This document shows positions 42,428-53,373 of a stretch of 64,000 nucleotides of DNA, in pieces. The first letter of the stretch is position 1; every line of letters begins with the position of its first letter. The notes beneath the pieces are model-generated. The model made no database searches, was not told the origin of the DNA, and saw nothing but the letters and a program-made list of their open reading frames with translations. The translations under genes and the position numbers were made by a program. This stretch comes from Yponomeuta sedellus (taxonomy: Eukaryota > Arthropoda > Insecta > Lepidoptera > Yponomeutidae): contig OW203725.1 in assembly GCA_934045075.1 (NCBI GenBank), positions 3,329,623-3,393,622 of the forward strand, in the 5' to 3' direction.

Positions 42428-42581
42428 TACTATCATAAATGTGAGAGTTTGTAAAGATGTTCGGCTATTTGCATGTTTGTTACTCAATCACGCATGGCTG
42501 AAAGGATTTACATGAAACATGGCGTACAGATAGATAGAAATTTGAATTGACACATAGGATGACGTTTGCAGAGTCACCTAG
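42428..42581 (+). mobile_element. Non-autonomous Helitron, shortened
   Basis: CATAAATGTGAGAGTTTG through GGATTTACATGAAACATGGC to CACCTAG at 42581, followed by T. The TC start is eroded. Confidence 0.6.
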
Positions 42582-42977
42582 TATAAAACAATGAATAAAA
42601 CAAAACATTTTTAGAAAAACCCTGAACGTTGATTTGCAAATTCGTTCACAGTGACCTGCCATTTGCACTCTAAAAAGAAGTATGAACTTTTAACAGAGTT
42701 CGAGTACACTCTCACGATGCCCGAAACACTGAAAAGTTCTCAACGTCAGTGGTCTGCTAAGTCAATTCGGTCTTAACTCCCCATGTAAGTGAATTAAAAG
42801 CCTCGAGTCCCAAGTTGTGTTGCTAATGAACTGACACGTATGGCCTCCAGATACGCGTCTAATACATTTAGGCAAGTTTTCTTTTCGAGCAGCGCCTTGA
42901 GTTACGTTCAGACAGACTGTTACGCGAACCATCATGCATCCAACACATTGCGGGTAATAATGTTTTGACAACAAAGG
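42582..42977. other. Unassigned stretch
   Basis: No gene or repeat family recognised. Confidence 0.35.
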
Positions 42978-43122
42978 GGAAGATAAAATGATACCCGGAA
43001 CCGGCGTGCGTGCATGCAACGACTTATGAACGTTGATGAAGCGAAGGTGATTTGTCAGGATCGTGGCATCGATTTGGCAGTCCCTGGTCTCTGCCTATCT
43101 CTCTGGCATACAGGGGTGAGGT
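42978..43122 (+). pseudogene. LINE-RTE-B 3' fragment
   Basis: CCCGGAACCGGCGTGCGTGC, GAACGTTGATGAAGCGAAGG and GGCAGTCCCTGGTCTCTGCC match 10470-10610 closely. It ends exactly where the TATG tract begins. Confidence 0.75.
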
Positions 43123-43380
43123 TATGTATGTATGTATGTATGTATGTATGTATGTATGTATGTATGTATGTATGTATGTATGTATGTATGTATGTATGTA
43201 TGTATGTATGTATGTATGTATGTATGTATGTATGTATGTATGTATGTATGTATGTATGTATGTATGTATGTATGTATGTATGTATGTATGTATGTATGTA
43301 TGTATGTATGTATGTATGTATGTATGTATGTATGTATGTATGTATGTATGTATGTATGTATGTATGTATGTATGTGTATG
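43123..43380 (+). repeat. (TATG)n microsatellite, about 63 units
   Basis: A pure TATG tract to about 43374, then GTGTATG. It continues the TATG tail of LINE-RTE-B without a gap. Predicted MYVC and YIHT peptides on both strands are artefacts. Confidence 0.95.
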
Positions 43381-43772
43381 TCTTGTCACATCTTAAGCTT
43401 TCCTTCAAGTGCTTCGTTGTTATTGGTTATTACCCAGACTGCGGCGGAGTTCATAAGGAGGGTTATGTTTTTGAGTCATATGCGCCAATGCGATGGACCG
43501 ATCAAATTTAGTCCACTGTAGGGAAACGTCTGCATGAATGCACCAGTTTGCCTCGCATACCGCGCTCGAGAAAGTCCTTCTCTACGCAAAAATGTCATCT
43601 TCTCTGTAGAGCCCGAAATGTCTCGACGGTAACGTTGCGGCCGACCTATTCATGTTACACAAAAATTTTGATTCCTTGGAACCAGAACCACACCACAATC
43701 TGCATCCAAGATTCAGTGAGAAGCCGTTAAGATAAAAAAACGATTAGATATAATAATAATTAAGAATTAGGT
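43381..43772. other. Unassigned stretch
   Basis: No gene or repeat family recognised. Confidence 0.35.
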
Positions 43773-43945
43773 TCTCAATGTCGTTAAGCCAATTCAGAGG
43801 CCTTAGGGCGGCTTGAACACTTCTGACAGTAGGACCAACCACTAGTCTTGCAAGCCTCCACCAATCCAGATTTGGCCCCCTGGTGGAGGATGGTCTATAC
43901 CTCCATATGGGAAGAGACTCATGCCCCTCGGTGAGGACATAATCA
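43773..43945 (+). mobile_element. 5S-SINE-b 3' part
   Basis: GGCCTTAGGGCGGCTTGAAC, CTAGTCTTGCAAGCCTCCAC and GGTGAGGACATAAT match 57760-57905. The 5S-like head is absent. The element's terminal TGGGTTGATGATGATG appears separated, at about 44448, by a LINE insertion. Confidence 0.7.
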
Positions 43946-43985
43946 TCATTTATTTATTGCATGTCATGGTAATAATACAGGTTGT

Positions 43986-44447
43986 ATGAATGAATGAATG
44001 AATAAACTTTATTGCACACCAGGAATTACAATTTAGAAAATAGGAAGATACAGATTAAGGTACAATTGGCGGTCCTATTACTAAAAGTAATTTCTTCCAG
44101 ATAACCCTTGATGGAAAACACAGGTGGTAATAATATTAATAAGTAATTCTAGTTCTACATTACACCCTGTAAGGGCACTACAGATATGTATACACTTATT
44201 TACAATTTCATTATTAATTTCCATTACATTACATTATTCCAGTACATTATTCAATAGTATTATTTCATTAAATTATTTCATTCATTTAACTTATTATTAA
44301 AATACTCATTTATTGTATAATAGCTGTTATTTATTAAATATTGCGTAAACTTAGCTTTAAAAGTATGTAATTTCTTTATATCTTTTATATTTTCTGGCAG
44401 TTTATTATAGATTTTAGCCGCCATTGTAAGAGGGCCAGAGTTTACAT
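43986..44447 (-). pseudogene. LINE C-terminal fragment with 3' end
   Basis: On the minus strand 44440-44278 encodes GPLTMAAKIYNKLPENIKD then LHTFKAKFTQYLINNSYY, the C-terminal pattern of CR1/Jockey-type LINEs. A 3' UTR with the GGCGGTCC-type signature follows (TACAATTGGCGGTCCTATTA on the given strand). It ends in AATG units at 43987-44003. It differs from the family at 32722. Confidence 0.7.
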
Positions 44448-44858
44448 AATGGGTTGATGACGATGATGATGTTCTCAACATTATATTTTTTATGTTTTTC
44501 TACTTTACAAAGTTTTCTGACTAGATTTACAGAAAGTAGAAGCTACGTAATATGTGGGAACATTACACTCATGATTTACAATCTTATTGTTAGTCGGAAT
44601 ATTGTGAGGCATCGTAGAAATAACTTCTTATCGCCTAAACAAACTTTTTAAGAAGAACACGCATCCCGCGTAACATTGAAATTTTTCTTGGAAAAGAAAA
44701 ACTGCCCGAACCCCGAAAACTTCGGCCGGCAGGAGCAAGGTATAGGGAATCCGTGTAATACTCTTCCGGAAAATGTTCATTGAGTCGTTTACGTTAAGGT
44801 CCTTTTTAAAAAAAAGATTCCACTCAAACACTCCTAAAGGCGTTTTATTTAATCGAAA

Positions 44859-45026
44859 GCCTCTGTGGCGCAGCATTAGCGCATTTGCCTACCATGCAAG
44901 GGTTTCCAGGTTCGATCACTGGCTGGAGACGAAAAAATCCGGTCTTGGATGTTTACATGTTTTTGATGTCGTGGTTTCTGGTTCCCACGATACAGGGTAT
45001 ACTAGTGTGGGGTCAGAAGCAATGTG
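44859..45026 (+). mobile_element. tRNA-SINE-2, near complete
   Basis: CTCTGTGGCGCAGCATTAGC, CCTACCATGCAAGGG and GGTTCGATCACTGGCTGG form the head. TCTTGGATGTTTACATG and GTGGGGTCAGAAGCAATG form the body. Confidence 0.75.
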
Positions 45027-46828
45027 AAAAATTTTATTTTATTTGATTTTGTATTTTTCTTGTAAAATCTCCACTACAGACAATCTCTGGTAGTCACTAC
45101 CTTAATCAGCGATTTTGAAGTGTTTTAAGAAATATTGTTTTCTTAAAACTGTGGTCGCATTGGATCATGCCTCAGAGATTTCCAGACTGTAAACAGTGGA
45201 TCTACAAGCTGCCTTAAAAATGTAATATAGCTCGTGCAGCCTGCATGTCGATTCAGTAAGTTCGTTGATCACTTCGATGGTCACTTCGTCGGTCACTTCG
45301 TCGGTCACCTCGTCGTTCACCTCACACTCACTTATGAGTCACCTTAATTTGACCTTCAGAACCCGAAAATATGACATTCCTTGCATAGGGGTTGACACTA
45401 ATAATATTTAAGTCGAAGTCGTAGGCTATAATTTGTTTCGCATGTTTTGGCAAAACGATGCTATATAAAAATTTTACAAACATGTTGCGCTGTCTAAAAT
45501 TGTACAGTCTAAGTATTTACTAGCCTAAATCTATTGAAATGTATAAAAAATATTATATCATTGGCAGTATACAGTGTATCCAAGTCGCTGGCATAAGAAG
45601 CAATTCTCGTGGGGTTACCATACGAGTAAAATAAAAATGCCACGATTACTGATTTATTTGCTTACATATAGTTCAGTAAATCAGTAATTTTTATTCTTTA
45701 AAAATATAGGCAATACATTCCTTACACAATAATATCGAGCCTACTAGTGCGTACATTACAAAAAAAAAACCATGACATCTGAACTAATGTTAAACACTGT
45801 ATCTCAGACGTCAACGCCAACTACCATTAGATTTCAAATAATAATATACACTGTATAATTAGGACATGCATTTATTAAATAAGGTTACACAATAAGTTGT
45901 ACATAATTAGAAATTATAAATGAATAAAATTAACAATATTCTTATCTTATTTTAACCTTAGCAAAAAATCGATGGGTGAAGTGTAATGGACGGTAAGTAA
46001 ACGTGTGTAAAGTAGCAAGTATGAGGGAAAGAGGGTGGGGTAATTTCGTATGTGTGTTGTGTTTGTGTGAACGGGGTGTGTTCGTGCTATGTATGTCTGT
46101 AGGTATAGGAAAAATAAATTGAAACAAATGAGAAGAGAAAGATGAGGTACGATAACTTTATTTGTGGGCTAGGTTTTACTGTATGGGTTTTAGTAGATTT
46201 TCCGTTATTTAATAGTTAAGACGAAGGAACTATTTTGTTGTTTGGGCTTTACGTTATTTTATTTATTAAAAGTGTATGAACCTACTACATAAAAATGACA
46301 CCGGGAAAGTTTGGTTCTATGGGCTAACGTTTGGTATACTCTGTCGATTCTTAAGTACTAGGGAAACGTAGGTCATAGATGTGTTGTTTCTGTTTAATAA
46401 TTTTGTGAGGAAATCAATCAAGTCTCAATATAAAAGTGTAATGGAGTATCTGGCTGAACTACTAAGTGTTACTTTTATCACAGCTCTGTAAGCTCTTTCA
46501 AGACATAACACGGAAGTCTGAGGAGCACGTCATACGCCTATATCATACGTGTAGTCACCAATCCTAACTTGTCGCTCATTCATATTGCCTTGAAAGGGCA
46601 ACTCTCCGATTCCAATGGTTTCTTGTTTATCCAGCAGAATGGGAACAGAGACAGTTTCGACAGCTTTGGAAAAATCCAAAAGCATATTATCTTTAGTATT
46701 TTGCGTGTGATCGACAAGCTACTAATATCACACCGTTAGTAACATTGTTTATTAGACGCTTTATATGTGCGTCATATTAACATACATTAGCAAGTATTTG
46801 GTGACCGGGTTTAGCTGCCGTGGATTTT
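45027..46828. other. Unassigned stretch, about 1.8 kb, with a 12-bp array
   Basis: No gene. At 45262-45330 a 12-bp unit (GGTCACTTCGTC with variants) repeats about five times. Near 45650-45695 ATTACTGATTTA and TAAATCAGTAAT form an inverted pair. Confidence 0.45.
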
Positions 46829-46956
46829 CTTCTTCTTCTTAAAGTGCTTCTCCATTACTTAAGGTTGGTAGTCAGCTCTTTACAGCGTTCTCTGTTCCGT
46901 GCAATTCTGAATAGCTCTTCCGCGGTTTTAACGACGGTCCACTCTTTGATGTTACA
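46829..46956 (-). pseudogene. LINE-RTE-A-like C-terminal fragment
   Basis: The minus-strand frame reads NIKEWTVVKTAEELFRIARN then RERCKELTTNLK and stop. It ends in GAAGAAGAAGAA (given strand TTCTTCTTCTT). The (F/L)RIARNRERW...L pattern is the end of RTE-like LINE proteins; here W has become C. Confidence 0.6.
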
Positions 46957-47994
46957 CAATCATGACGTCTTACTCCTTTTTATTTTGTAAATGATTCATT
47001 AAACAAGTTGACTGACTCATTTACGAATCATTCATATAACAATATACGCAATTAACTTCATGGTTGAAGCCTGTATTACAATTTCAAATCGTCGATGGAA
47101 CTGTAAAGAGAACATTGTATAAGTCACTATTAACAGCTTCTCTATGTTCGCCTTCTTACAATATGTTATATAGTTCTATAATATAATAATAAAAAAAACA
47201 CACGGCAGATAATATAGATAAAATCTAGCAAAGCGAGAGTCAGACTCGAATACAAAGAGGGACGTATTAATCTATTCTGCGTTTTTTTTATTTCAGTAAA
47301 CTATTTGGTGGGGAATTTCGCACATAGCCGAACTGTATTATTAATTTGTTACATGCTTTCGCCATAAGTAAATCAAAAACAGAAATCTTAAAAATTACGT
47401 TTCTTGGCTCTTTTGTTTCTTTTTATATTTTAGCGTTTTGGAGCGTTTAAATATGACATCTACATAATTTGGGTAGTTAGCACGCAAACACTGAGTGTGT
47501 TTTCAAGTAGACTTTACCGTTTCTTTATTTTTTTTTCTATTTACAGATAAAATCACTTTCTATTTAACATGAAATCACAGTAATTTGCACTCGATGTCAT
47601 GTTAAATAGAAAGTGTTATATGAACATACTTACGCATAGAAGGTATTTTTTTCATATTTTTACTCCGTCATGGTTAGACCCAGTTTTTCCAAACTTTGGC
47701 AATATTTTCCGGCCAGCATCTGGTCACACTTCACACACACACAAACGAATAGTTTGCTTTTAAATCAAGACTTAATTCTACACTGGCGCTACGGCGGTGA
47801 AGAGAACTACAAATGTCAATGAAAATTGTATTCTGTAGGTTCGATTCGCAGCTCACTTCGATCATGAACTCGCACATGAGTTCGATTACATCTGTCAAAA
47901 TCAAAAGTTACTCTCCTTTAGGTGAACTCACGATCGAATCCCATAATGTAGAAGGTAACTCATAATTTTTTGTTGAAACCAGTATTATTATAGT
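46957..47994. other. Mostly unassigned stretch with one long hairpin
   Basis: CACTTTCTATTTAACATG and its exact complement lie at about 47554-47571 and 47598-47615, with about 26 bases between them. Near 47860-47940 ATGAACTCGCACATGAGTTC and TCACGATCGAATC words recur at 54270-54298. No gene. Confidence 0.4.
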
Positions 47995-48178
47995 AATGGT
48001 TTGTAACTCAGGCACATTTGTGAAGTTAAAGTAGAAATACCACTCGCTTACTGTGAATGATAGATAACATCGTAAAGAAACCTGACTAACTCGCTGTTCG
48101 CATATCTGAGCTGGGCACGCGTGGTGATCAAGCCTATATTCTTTCTGAAAGAAGACCTGTGCTCTACAGTGGGATGTA
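47995..48178 (+). mobile_element. tRNA-SINE-3-like body and tail
   Basis: GGCACATTTGTGAAGTTAAA, GAATGATAGATAACATCGTA, then the alternative tail GGGCACGCGTGGTGATCAAG and GAAAGAAGACCTGTGC. The head is unrecognisable. Confidence 0.5.
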
Positions 48179-48229
48179 TATCATATGCTGTATATTTTAT
48201 GAACAATAATTATTATGAAGTAAGAAAGA

Positions 48230-48482
48230 ATAAATATAATGTGGGTGGAATGGCGAATGTGAGTGGAATGACCGATAAGGAACGCTCCAGGCGAATATAC
48301 TTCGACCCCTAATTTATCGAATAGGGGACGTGATAGCAAAGGGCAGGATAAAAAGTACCCAAAACCGTCTGGCATGCAACGACTAATGAATGGCGATGAA
48401 GTGAAAGTAATTAACCAGGATCGTATAATAGCAACTGGCAGTCCCTGCATCTGCTCACCCCTCTGGGATACAGGCGTGCCCT
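48230..48482 (+). pseudogene. LINE-RTE-B 3' fragment
   Basis: AATGTGAGTGGAATGACCGA, GAATATACTTCGACCCC, GGGCAGGATAAAAAGTACCC and GCAACTGGCAGTCCCTG match the LINE-RTE-B end at 10385-10600. Several stops and indels are present. Confidence 0.65.
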
Positions 48483-48605
48483 TTTTTGATATCCGCCCTT
48501 TGTATGTCCCCACTGCTGGGGCACGGGTCTTTTAAGGTTAGGTCATACTTCACCACGGGGCCAAGTCTGGGTTGATGGAGGATTATAAGACAGAGGCGGG
48601 CCTTA

Positions 48606-48786
48606 ACACGAAATGGCGGTCGTGGCACGCGACAACTGCAAGCGTCGACAAACGTCAACGGCTGCCGCTTACACGTTGACGGCTGCCGTCGACGCGCTAA
48701 CGACTGCCGTCGAATGCCGTTGACGGCAGTTGACGCCATCCGTCGACGCTTGCAGTTGGCACGTGCCGTTCGTCTGCATGAGCCCT
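48606..48786. mobile_element. CG-rich MITE-like insert, 181 bp
   Basis: AACTGCAAGCGTCGAC near the left and GTCGACGCTTGCAGTT near the right are exact reverse complements. They are extended outward by weaker pairing (GGCACGCGAC with GGCACGTGCC). The centre consists of repeated GACGGCTGCCGTCGAC- and CGTTGACGGCAGTTGACG-like words. Removal restores the SINE except for about seven bases. No frame of interest. Confidence 0.65.
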
Positions 48787-48819
48787 AAGTTATCAAGCTG
48801 CCCATAAGGCCTCTGACAT

Positions 48820-49218
48820 TCAGGTTGCAAACAGAAACCCAGCATGCTGAACTATGGAAAACGGAAACAAAATGCAAAGAAACCAGAGAGGCCCTACTAA
48901 CAATATCGAAACGCCTCACATGCAGCGATCTGCGCAAAGCTGTGGCACTTATGACGCTCCATTGACCACTGAATAAACACCTCCACGCTATGGGACTGAC
49001 CGACATCCCGTTATGTCGAGGATGCCTCAAGGAAGACGAAGGACCCGCCACGTGTCCATTCACTGTGAGAGCGTGGAAGTGCAACGAACATCGATAGCAG
49101 GAAAGCTGCTGGTGCTGGTGCACTGCTGGCTTTCTGAAAAAAGATTGGCTGACTGGAGTGATCTCGCAACGGCCCAACTATGAGGCTGAGTGCGGAAACA
49201 ACAGGATAAACTAACTAA
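48820..49218 (+). pseudogene. LINE 3' fragment with post-RNase H CCHC motif
   Basis: One frame encodes DLRKAVALMTLH-stop-PLNKHLH then AMGLTDIPLCRGCLKEDEG. After a frameshift it continues HVSIHCESVEVQRTSIAGKL. The C-x2-C then H-x4-C spacing after a degraded RNase H end is typical of I-superfamily LINEs. It ends ACTATGAGGCTGAGTGCGG then AACTAACTAA. CTCTGACAT words at 48808-48819 and 49219-49230 form a 12-bp target duplication with one mismatch. Confidence 0.75.
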
Positions 49219-49422
49219 AGCCTCTGACATGGCTTAACGACTTCCATTACGCGATAGCCGGCGCCATCGCCTTAGCGTGCCTTGCGAAGCACGGAAGCGC
49301 TCGGAAAAAATATCACAAGCGGTAGTCACGAGACGGTCACCCATCCAGCACCTGACTACGCCTGTTGTAGCTTAATACAAAGTAATTGATTCCAATCATT
49401 CGGTTCGTCTAGGCTACGAGCG

Positions 49423-50056
49423 GGGTGGCCTTATGTTTGTGATATCACGAAGTAGGTTTAGATAAACCAGCTAGGTGACAAAGATGTAAATACACTGATA
49501 CTGAGGCTATGTATTTGTTCAAATGTACAGCGAAATCCAAAAAGAAACAAAACCACGACCTCTGGCAGTACTTTGTACTTTAGATAGATATATAGATACA
49601 ACATTTATTCACATAAGACACACACACGTATACAAAGCAAAGCAATACAAAACCAAATACAAGTCACAACACGAACAAAGCAATAACAAAAAAGTAGCAT
49701 AAATAAAACGCAAAAAAACACAGAAAATAAGGCATACACGGTACTGTAGTGTACCTGGGCAATGTACCTACTGGACTGGAAGTGATCAACGTAGGTGTGG
49801 CAAATGTGAATGGGCTCCGACTCAGCATGTGCTGAAAGTTCAGGAAGAACTTCAGCGCTGGTATTCTGCCGGTACCCGGTGTGAGCGGCATGCAGCGCTA
49901 AGAGAGCTGAGGTATGGTAGTCACAACTGCTATCGTACCGGATTAAATAGTGTAAAATCTGGTTGGAAATATCAGTATAAATTGTATTTTATTTAAGTAA
50001 ATTATTGTATATATTTGCGTGAAATAACCACAGAAGTTAATGTAAGAAAAAAAAAT
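49423..50056. other. Mostly unassigned stretch
   Basis: A weak LINE-tail relic (TAGATAGATATATAGATACA) lies near 49574. The minus-strand frame at 49664-49891 has no recognisable motif. Confidence 0.35.
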
Positions 50057-50215
50057 ATAGTGATGCCGGGTAGTTGCCCATTAGCTCAGTTGGGAGAGCG
50101 CTGACGTGGTTAGCAGAGGTCGCGGGTTCAAGTCACGGCATGGGTGAAATTTTTAGCCTCTAAATAGGTTTTTAAATTCGTCCTTAGCACGGGCATTAAA
50201 AATAAAAATAGTATA
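50057..50215 (+). mobile_element. tRNA-SINE-1, leader truncated
   Basis: Begins GTGATGCCGGG just before the tRNA-like part. It has the best A box of the family, GCCCATTAGCTCAGTTGGGA, then GGTCGCGGGTTCAAGTC, AGCCTCTAAATAGG and an A-rich end. The acceptor-like GCCCAT/ATGGGT pairing is intact. Confidence 0.85.
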
Positions 50216-50449
50216 ATCATGTGTTGCAATCTCAAGTACCTAAGTGGGCCATAATTTTTATATTTCGTGAAATCTATAACTTAAACGCAATTTGTTTTAT
50301 TCCTGTATACATGTGTGACTAGATTATATTGTAATATAATTTAGTTTTGTTTACGTGTTTGTTTTATCGTACCTCAAAATTTACGGGTGATGCCCTAGGC
50401 CGATAAGTAGTATATTCCAATAATGTGTGCAATGTTTATGTTTGGTTTT

Positions 50450-51160
50450 TGTGTAGGTTAACAGTGTTTTTTTTGTCTTGATAGGGGTTATACACTCCAT
50501 GAGGTACTAGCCCTGCTAGAAGATAAGGAATTTGAGCCGCAGTTGCTATACATTGAACCTTCAGAACCCGCAATCGACTCTGATCAAGATTCGGGCGACG
50601 AAGAAGGGGTGGTTTTGTAATGATGTGACAGGTAGACAATTCAACGCTGGGTGTGAAGTGGTATTAGGGTCTTCACCTCTGTCAACACACCAATCACGAT
50701 AACAAAACGCAAAAATGTACGGGTGGTACCAAATATACAACCTGAAGCCGGATCTACTTGGACGTTGCGTTGATTTATTTCGGGAGCCACCCATTTTTCC
50801 CGAAGCAAATTTTAGTTTCCTTCGAGGGAAATCTTCTACTGAATTTCTGGACTAATATTTTGGATTGTGTGTCTACAACCTTTTAGCAAACCAGCCGCAA
50901 AAGTATGCAACTTTTTTGAATTGCGCCGAACCGAAAATATCCACCGAAGAATTGAAAGCATTTATCGCAATTCCTATACTGTCGGATCATTACGGAATCA
51001 CTTCTTAGTTCCCAGCGAATCTCGTCGCAAATGTGCTTTGGAGATGTGCAAGAGACAGACAAGACTGCAATGCAATAAATGTGACGTAGGGCTCTGTGCA
51101 TCCTGTTATCAATTCCAATCAATTATCAATTTCACGTCCGCATTTAAAACTAAAAAAGTG
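50450..51160 (+). pseudogene. piggyBac-type transposase relic with internal deletion
   Basis: The N-terminal part reads RGYTLHEVLALLEDKEFEPQ then LLYIEPSEPAIDSDQDSGDEE, the acidic start seen in piggyBac-like proteins. A middle piece in another frame reads NCAEPKISTEELKAFIAIPI. The C-terminal piece RRKCALEMCKRQTRLQCNKC then DVGLCASCYQ is the Cys-rich zinc-binding tail. The catalytic DDD region is missing between the last two pieces, and stops and frameshifts occur. No terminal inverted repeats were recognised. Confidence 0.7.
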
Positions 51161-51480
51161 TGTATACTAGTACATAAATGCCTTTAACATAAATTACTTA
51201 AATGCTGTTTTTATTTATTAATTCATACATAAAATCTTCATGATTTTACAAATAGATTATAAAAATAGTTCGCTAATAAAAAGCTAATATATGTCTAATA
51301 GAGGGATTTTTGCTTACGTATTTGCTGATCGGTGCCATATGGCACCCATTGTTTTTTCACAAAGTAAAAGATATATAAAATAAATAATTATTACAAATAG
51401 CTAAGGGAGCCGTCAAAAGCAATGTATGTGAAAATTACAATTTTTTATGCCTCTAAAATAATTCAGGTCATAATGGGTTA
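51161..51480. other. Unassigned stretch
   Basis: Contains the palindrome GGTGCCATATGGCACC near 51332. It may be part of the piggyBac relic's 3' flank, but this is unproven. Confidence 0.35.
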
Positions 51481-51481
51481 G

Positions 51482-51632
51482 CATAACATTTACATATAGG
51501 GACATACACTGCTTCTGATCCCACACTCGGATACCCTGTGTCGTGGGAACCAGAAACAACGATATCACAAACATGTAAACATCCAAGACTCTTTTGTATC
51601 CAGCCGGGATTCGAACCCGAGACCTTTTGCAT
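51482..51632 (-). mobile_element. tRNA-SINE-2, minus strand
   Basis: CACTGCTTCTGATCCCACAC, GGATACCCTGTGTCGTGGG, CACAAACATGTAAACATCCA, then B-box complement GGGATTCGAACCCGAGACC. The 5' end of the head is lost. Confidence 0.8.
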
Positions 51633-51850
51633 TGTCGTCAAGAGGTTTTCGGGGGTCAAATATTAAGCTATATTTTTATAGTTTCATATTTAAAGAGACG
51701 TTTTTAAATTAGTTTATTTCGTTATGCTAAAACTAGTTCTTTTACTAGAATGAATTATAACTTTTGATGCCTGATAGTGTTATCGACCTTGGCTTACAAT
51801 TCAATCTAGTAGCAAGTAAAGAAGAATTGGCACTTAATAGTTTAAATATT

Positions 51851-52148
51851 TCTATGCATTAGCATAATAAAATAATGGTAATGATTTTAAATGTTGTTTT
51901 GTAGATGACACTTATCACAAACTACTTTGACCAAATAAATAACAAAGATGTATCATGTTAGTGGTGGTCTTATAAATTATAATACAGGGTTGTGCCCTCA
52001 GATTCTATGCATTAGCATAATAAAATAATGGTAATGATTTTAAATGTTGTTTTGTAGATGACACTTATAACAAACTACTTTGACCAAATAAATAACAAAA
52101 ATGTATCATGTTGGTGGTGGTCTTATAATACAGAGTTGTGCCCTCAGA
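51851..52148 (+). repeat. Tandem duplication, period 153
   Basis: TCTATGCATTAGCATAATAA starts both copies (51851 and 52004), and GTTGTGCCCTCAGAT ends both. Both contain TGTTTTGTAG followed by ATGACACTTAT, which resembles a splice acceptor, but no frame of known family follows. A short ATTATA insertion marks copy 1. Confidence 0.8.
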
Positions 52149-53205
52149 TCATAGAGGTTGTGCCCAAATTAGAATTTTCTCATTGGCATATAATAGTGTT
52201 ACCATATAGGTACTACCTATTTTCGATTTGTACCCAACTGTACAGAATGATACGTGTAAAGGTCGACATGCAGTGTGGATTTAATGACTATTAATGTACT
52301 GTGGATTGTACCTACCTACGTACCTTGCTTGTTGCAGGTAATTAATGAGTATAATGTTGGTGACTTAAAAAAATAATTTGAATACATAATCAATTCGTTT
52401 TATTTAATAAATGTACAAACTACATTTTCTATTGTTTATTTACATGAAAAATATTTATTTCAAATTTAAATCAATCAATTTAAATAAATCTTCCAGATAT
52501 TTCGTGTAAAAATATGTGGCATTTCTAAAGTAACAGTAACTTAATAATTATTTTTAAAATTCACCGTCTAGATTAATGGAGTATGGTCTAAAATACCATT
52601 TTGCTAAAACAGATTAAAAACAATGCTTCGTTATTTTTATATATCTCGAGATGATGCACAATCTGCATTTCTTTTTGTAATTCTCGATTATTAACATCTA
52701 GGGAATGGTGGGGACCATTCCTTGGGGGTCATCAAGAACTGTTACATGCTATGCATTGCTTTTTAGTCTAATTCTTCTACCGAGGGCTGGAGTATCCTCA
52801 ACCAGAGTTGTCATTATCTATGCTCTCTCGGAGTATAGCGTGAGTCACCTAGAAAATACAGATTTAATTCAAAAGTAGTACAATAAAAGTATAGGCTGTT
52901 AAAATATCTAAATTGCAATAGATTTAGCTAATTGTTTACCCAGTGAGGCCTCGCTCTTTCCAGAGCTCAGCACATTGATGAGATGGTGCCTTAAAGGGTT
53001 TTTGCTAAACACATGGCTGTCATGTGAGACATCTCTCAATGAAGTAGCAATCCTTGAAATATTTCAGTCGGCATCAGGAGTCTGGAAAAGATTTATGGAT
53101 GATAAGATAACTACCATTTATTTATTGCGCAAAATGTGTTTACACATTTTAACATCAAGGACTCATCATTAAAATAAAAACATTTGTAGAACAATCTAAA
53201 AACAA
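52149..53205. other. Unassigned stretch
   Basis: No repeat family recognised. The frame at 52975-53172 (SLNEVAILEIFQSASGVWKR, then FMDDKITTIYLLRK) looks protein-like but matches nothing I can name; it could be an eroded exon or transposase end. Confidence 0.3.
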
Positions 53206-53283
53206 TTTGGCACGCATAGCCAGAGGTCGCGGGTTCGAATCCCGGCATGGGTGCAATTTTTAGCCTCTAAATAGGTTTTTAAA
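53206..53283 (+). mobile_element. tRNA-SINE-1 fragment
   Basis: GGCACGCATAGCCAGAGGTC, GGTTCGAATCCCGG and AGCCTCTAAATAGG. It lacks the 5' half and the tail end. Confidence 0.75.
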
Positions 53284-53373
53284 ATCTAAGAATGTTATTA
53301 CTTTAATATCAATAGGAAACTAGTATTTCTACTAGTTTCATCTTGATTGCAAGATGTCATTTTGATGGCAGGG

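Larger units (their letters stand above)
48490..49422 (-). mobile_element. 5S-SINE-a carrying two nested insertions
   Basis: Three SINE blocks (48490-48605, 48787-48819, 49219-49422) are colinear on the minus strand. They include the 3' end, the body and the 5S-like block with the complement of CTGACTACGCCTGTTGTAGC. They are separated by a CG-rich MITE and a LINE fragment, both listed separately. Confidence 0.8.

Noticed and set aside
43014..43521. Overlapping MYVC and YIHT frames on both strands
   Set aside because: They exist only because TATG tracts lack stops in several frames; the ends come from LINE-RTE-B and unrelated DNA.
48785..49177. 130-residue minus-strand frame
   Set aside because: It lies antisense to the RNase H LINE fragment, whose plus-strand translation is recognisable.
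50074..50146. Candidate functional tRNA gene
   Set aside because: The cloverleaf-like segment belongs to tRNA-SINE-1, is repeated many times with the same flanks and has a drifted anticodon loop.
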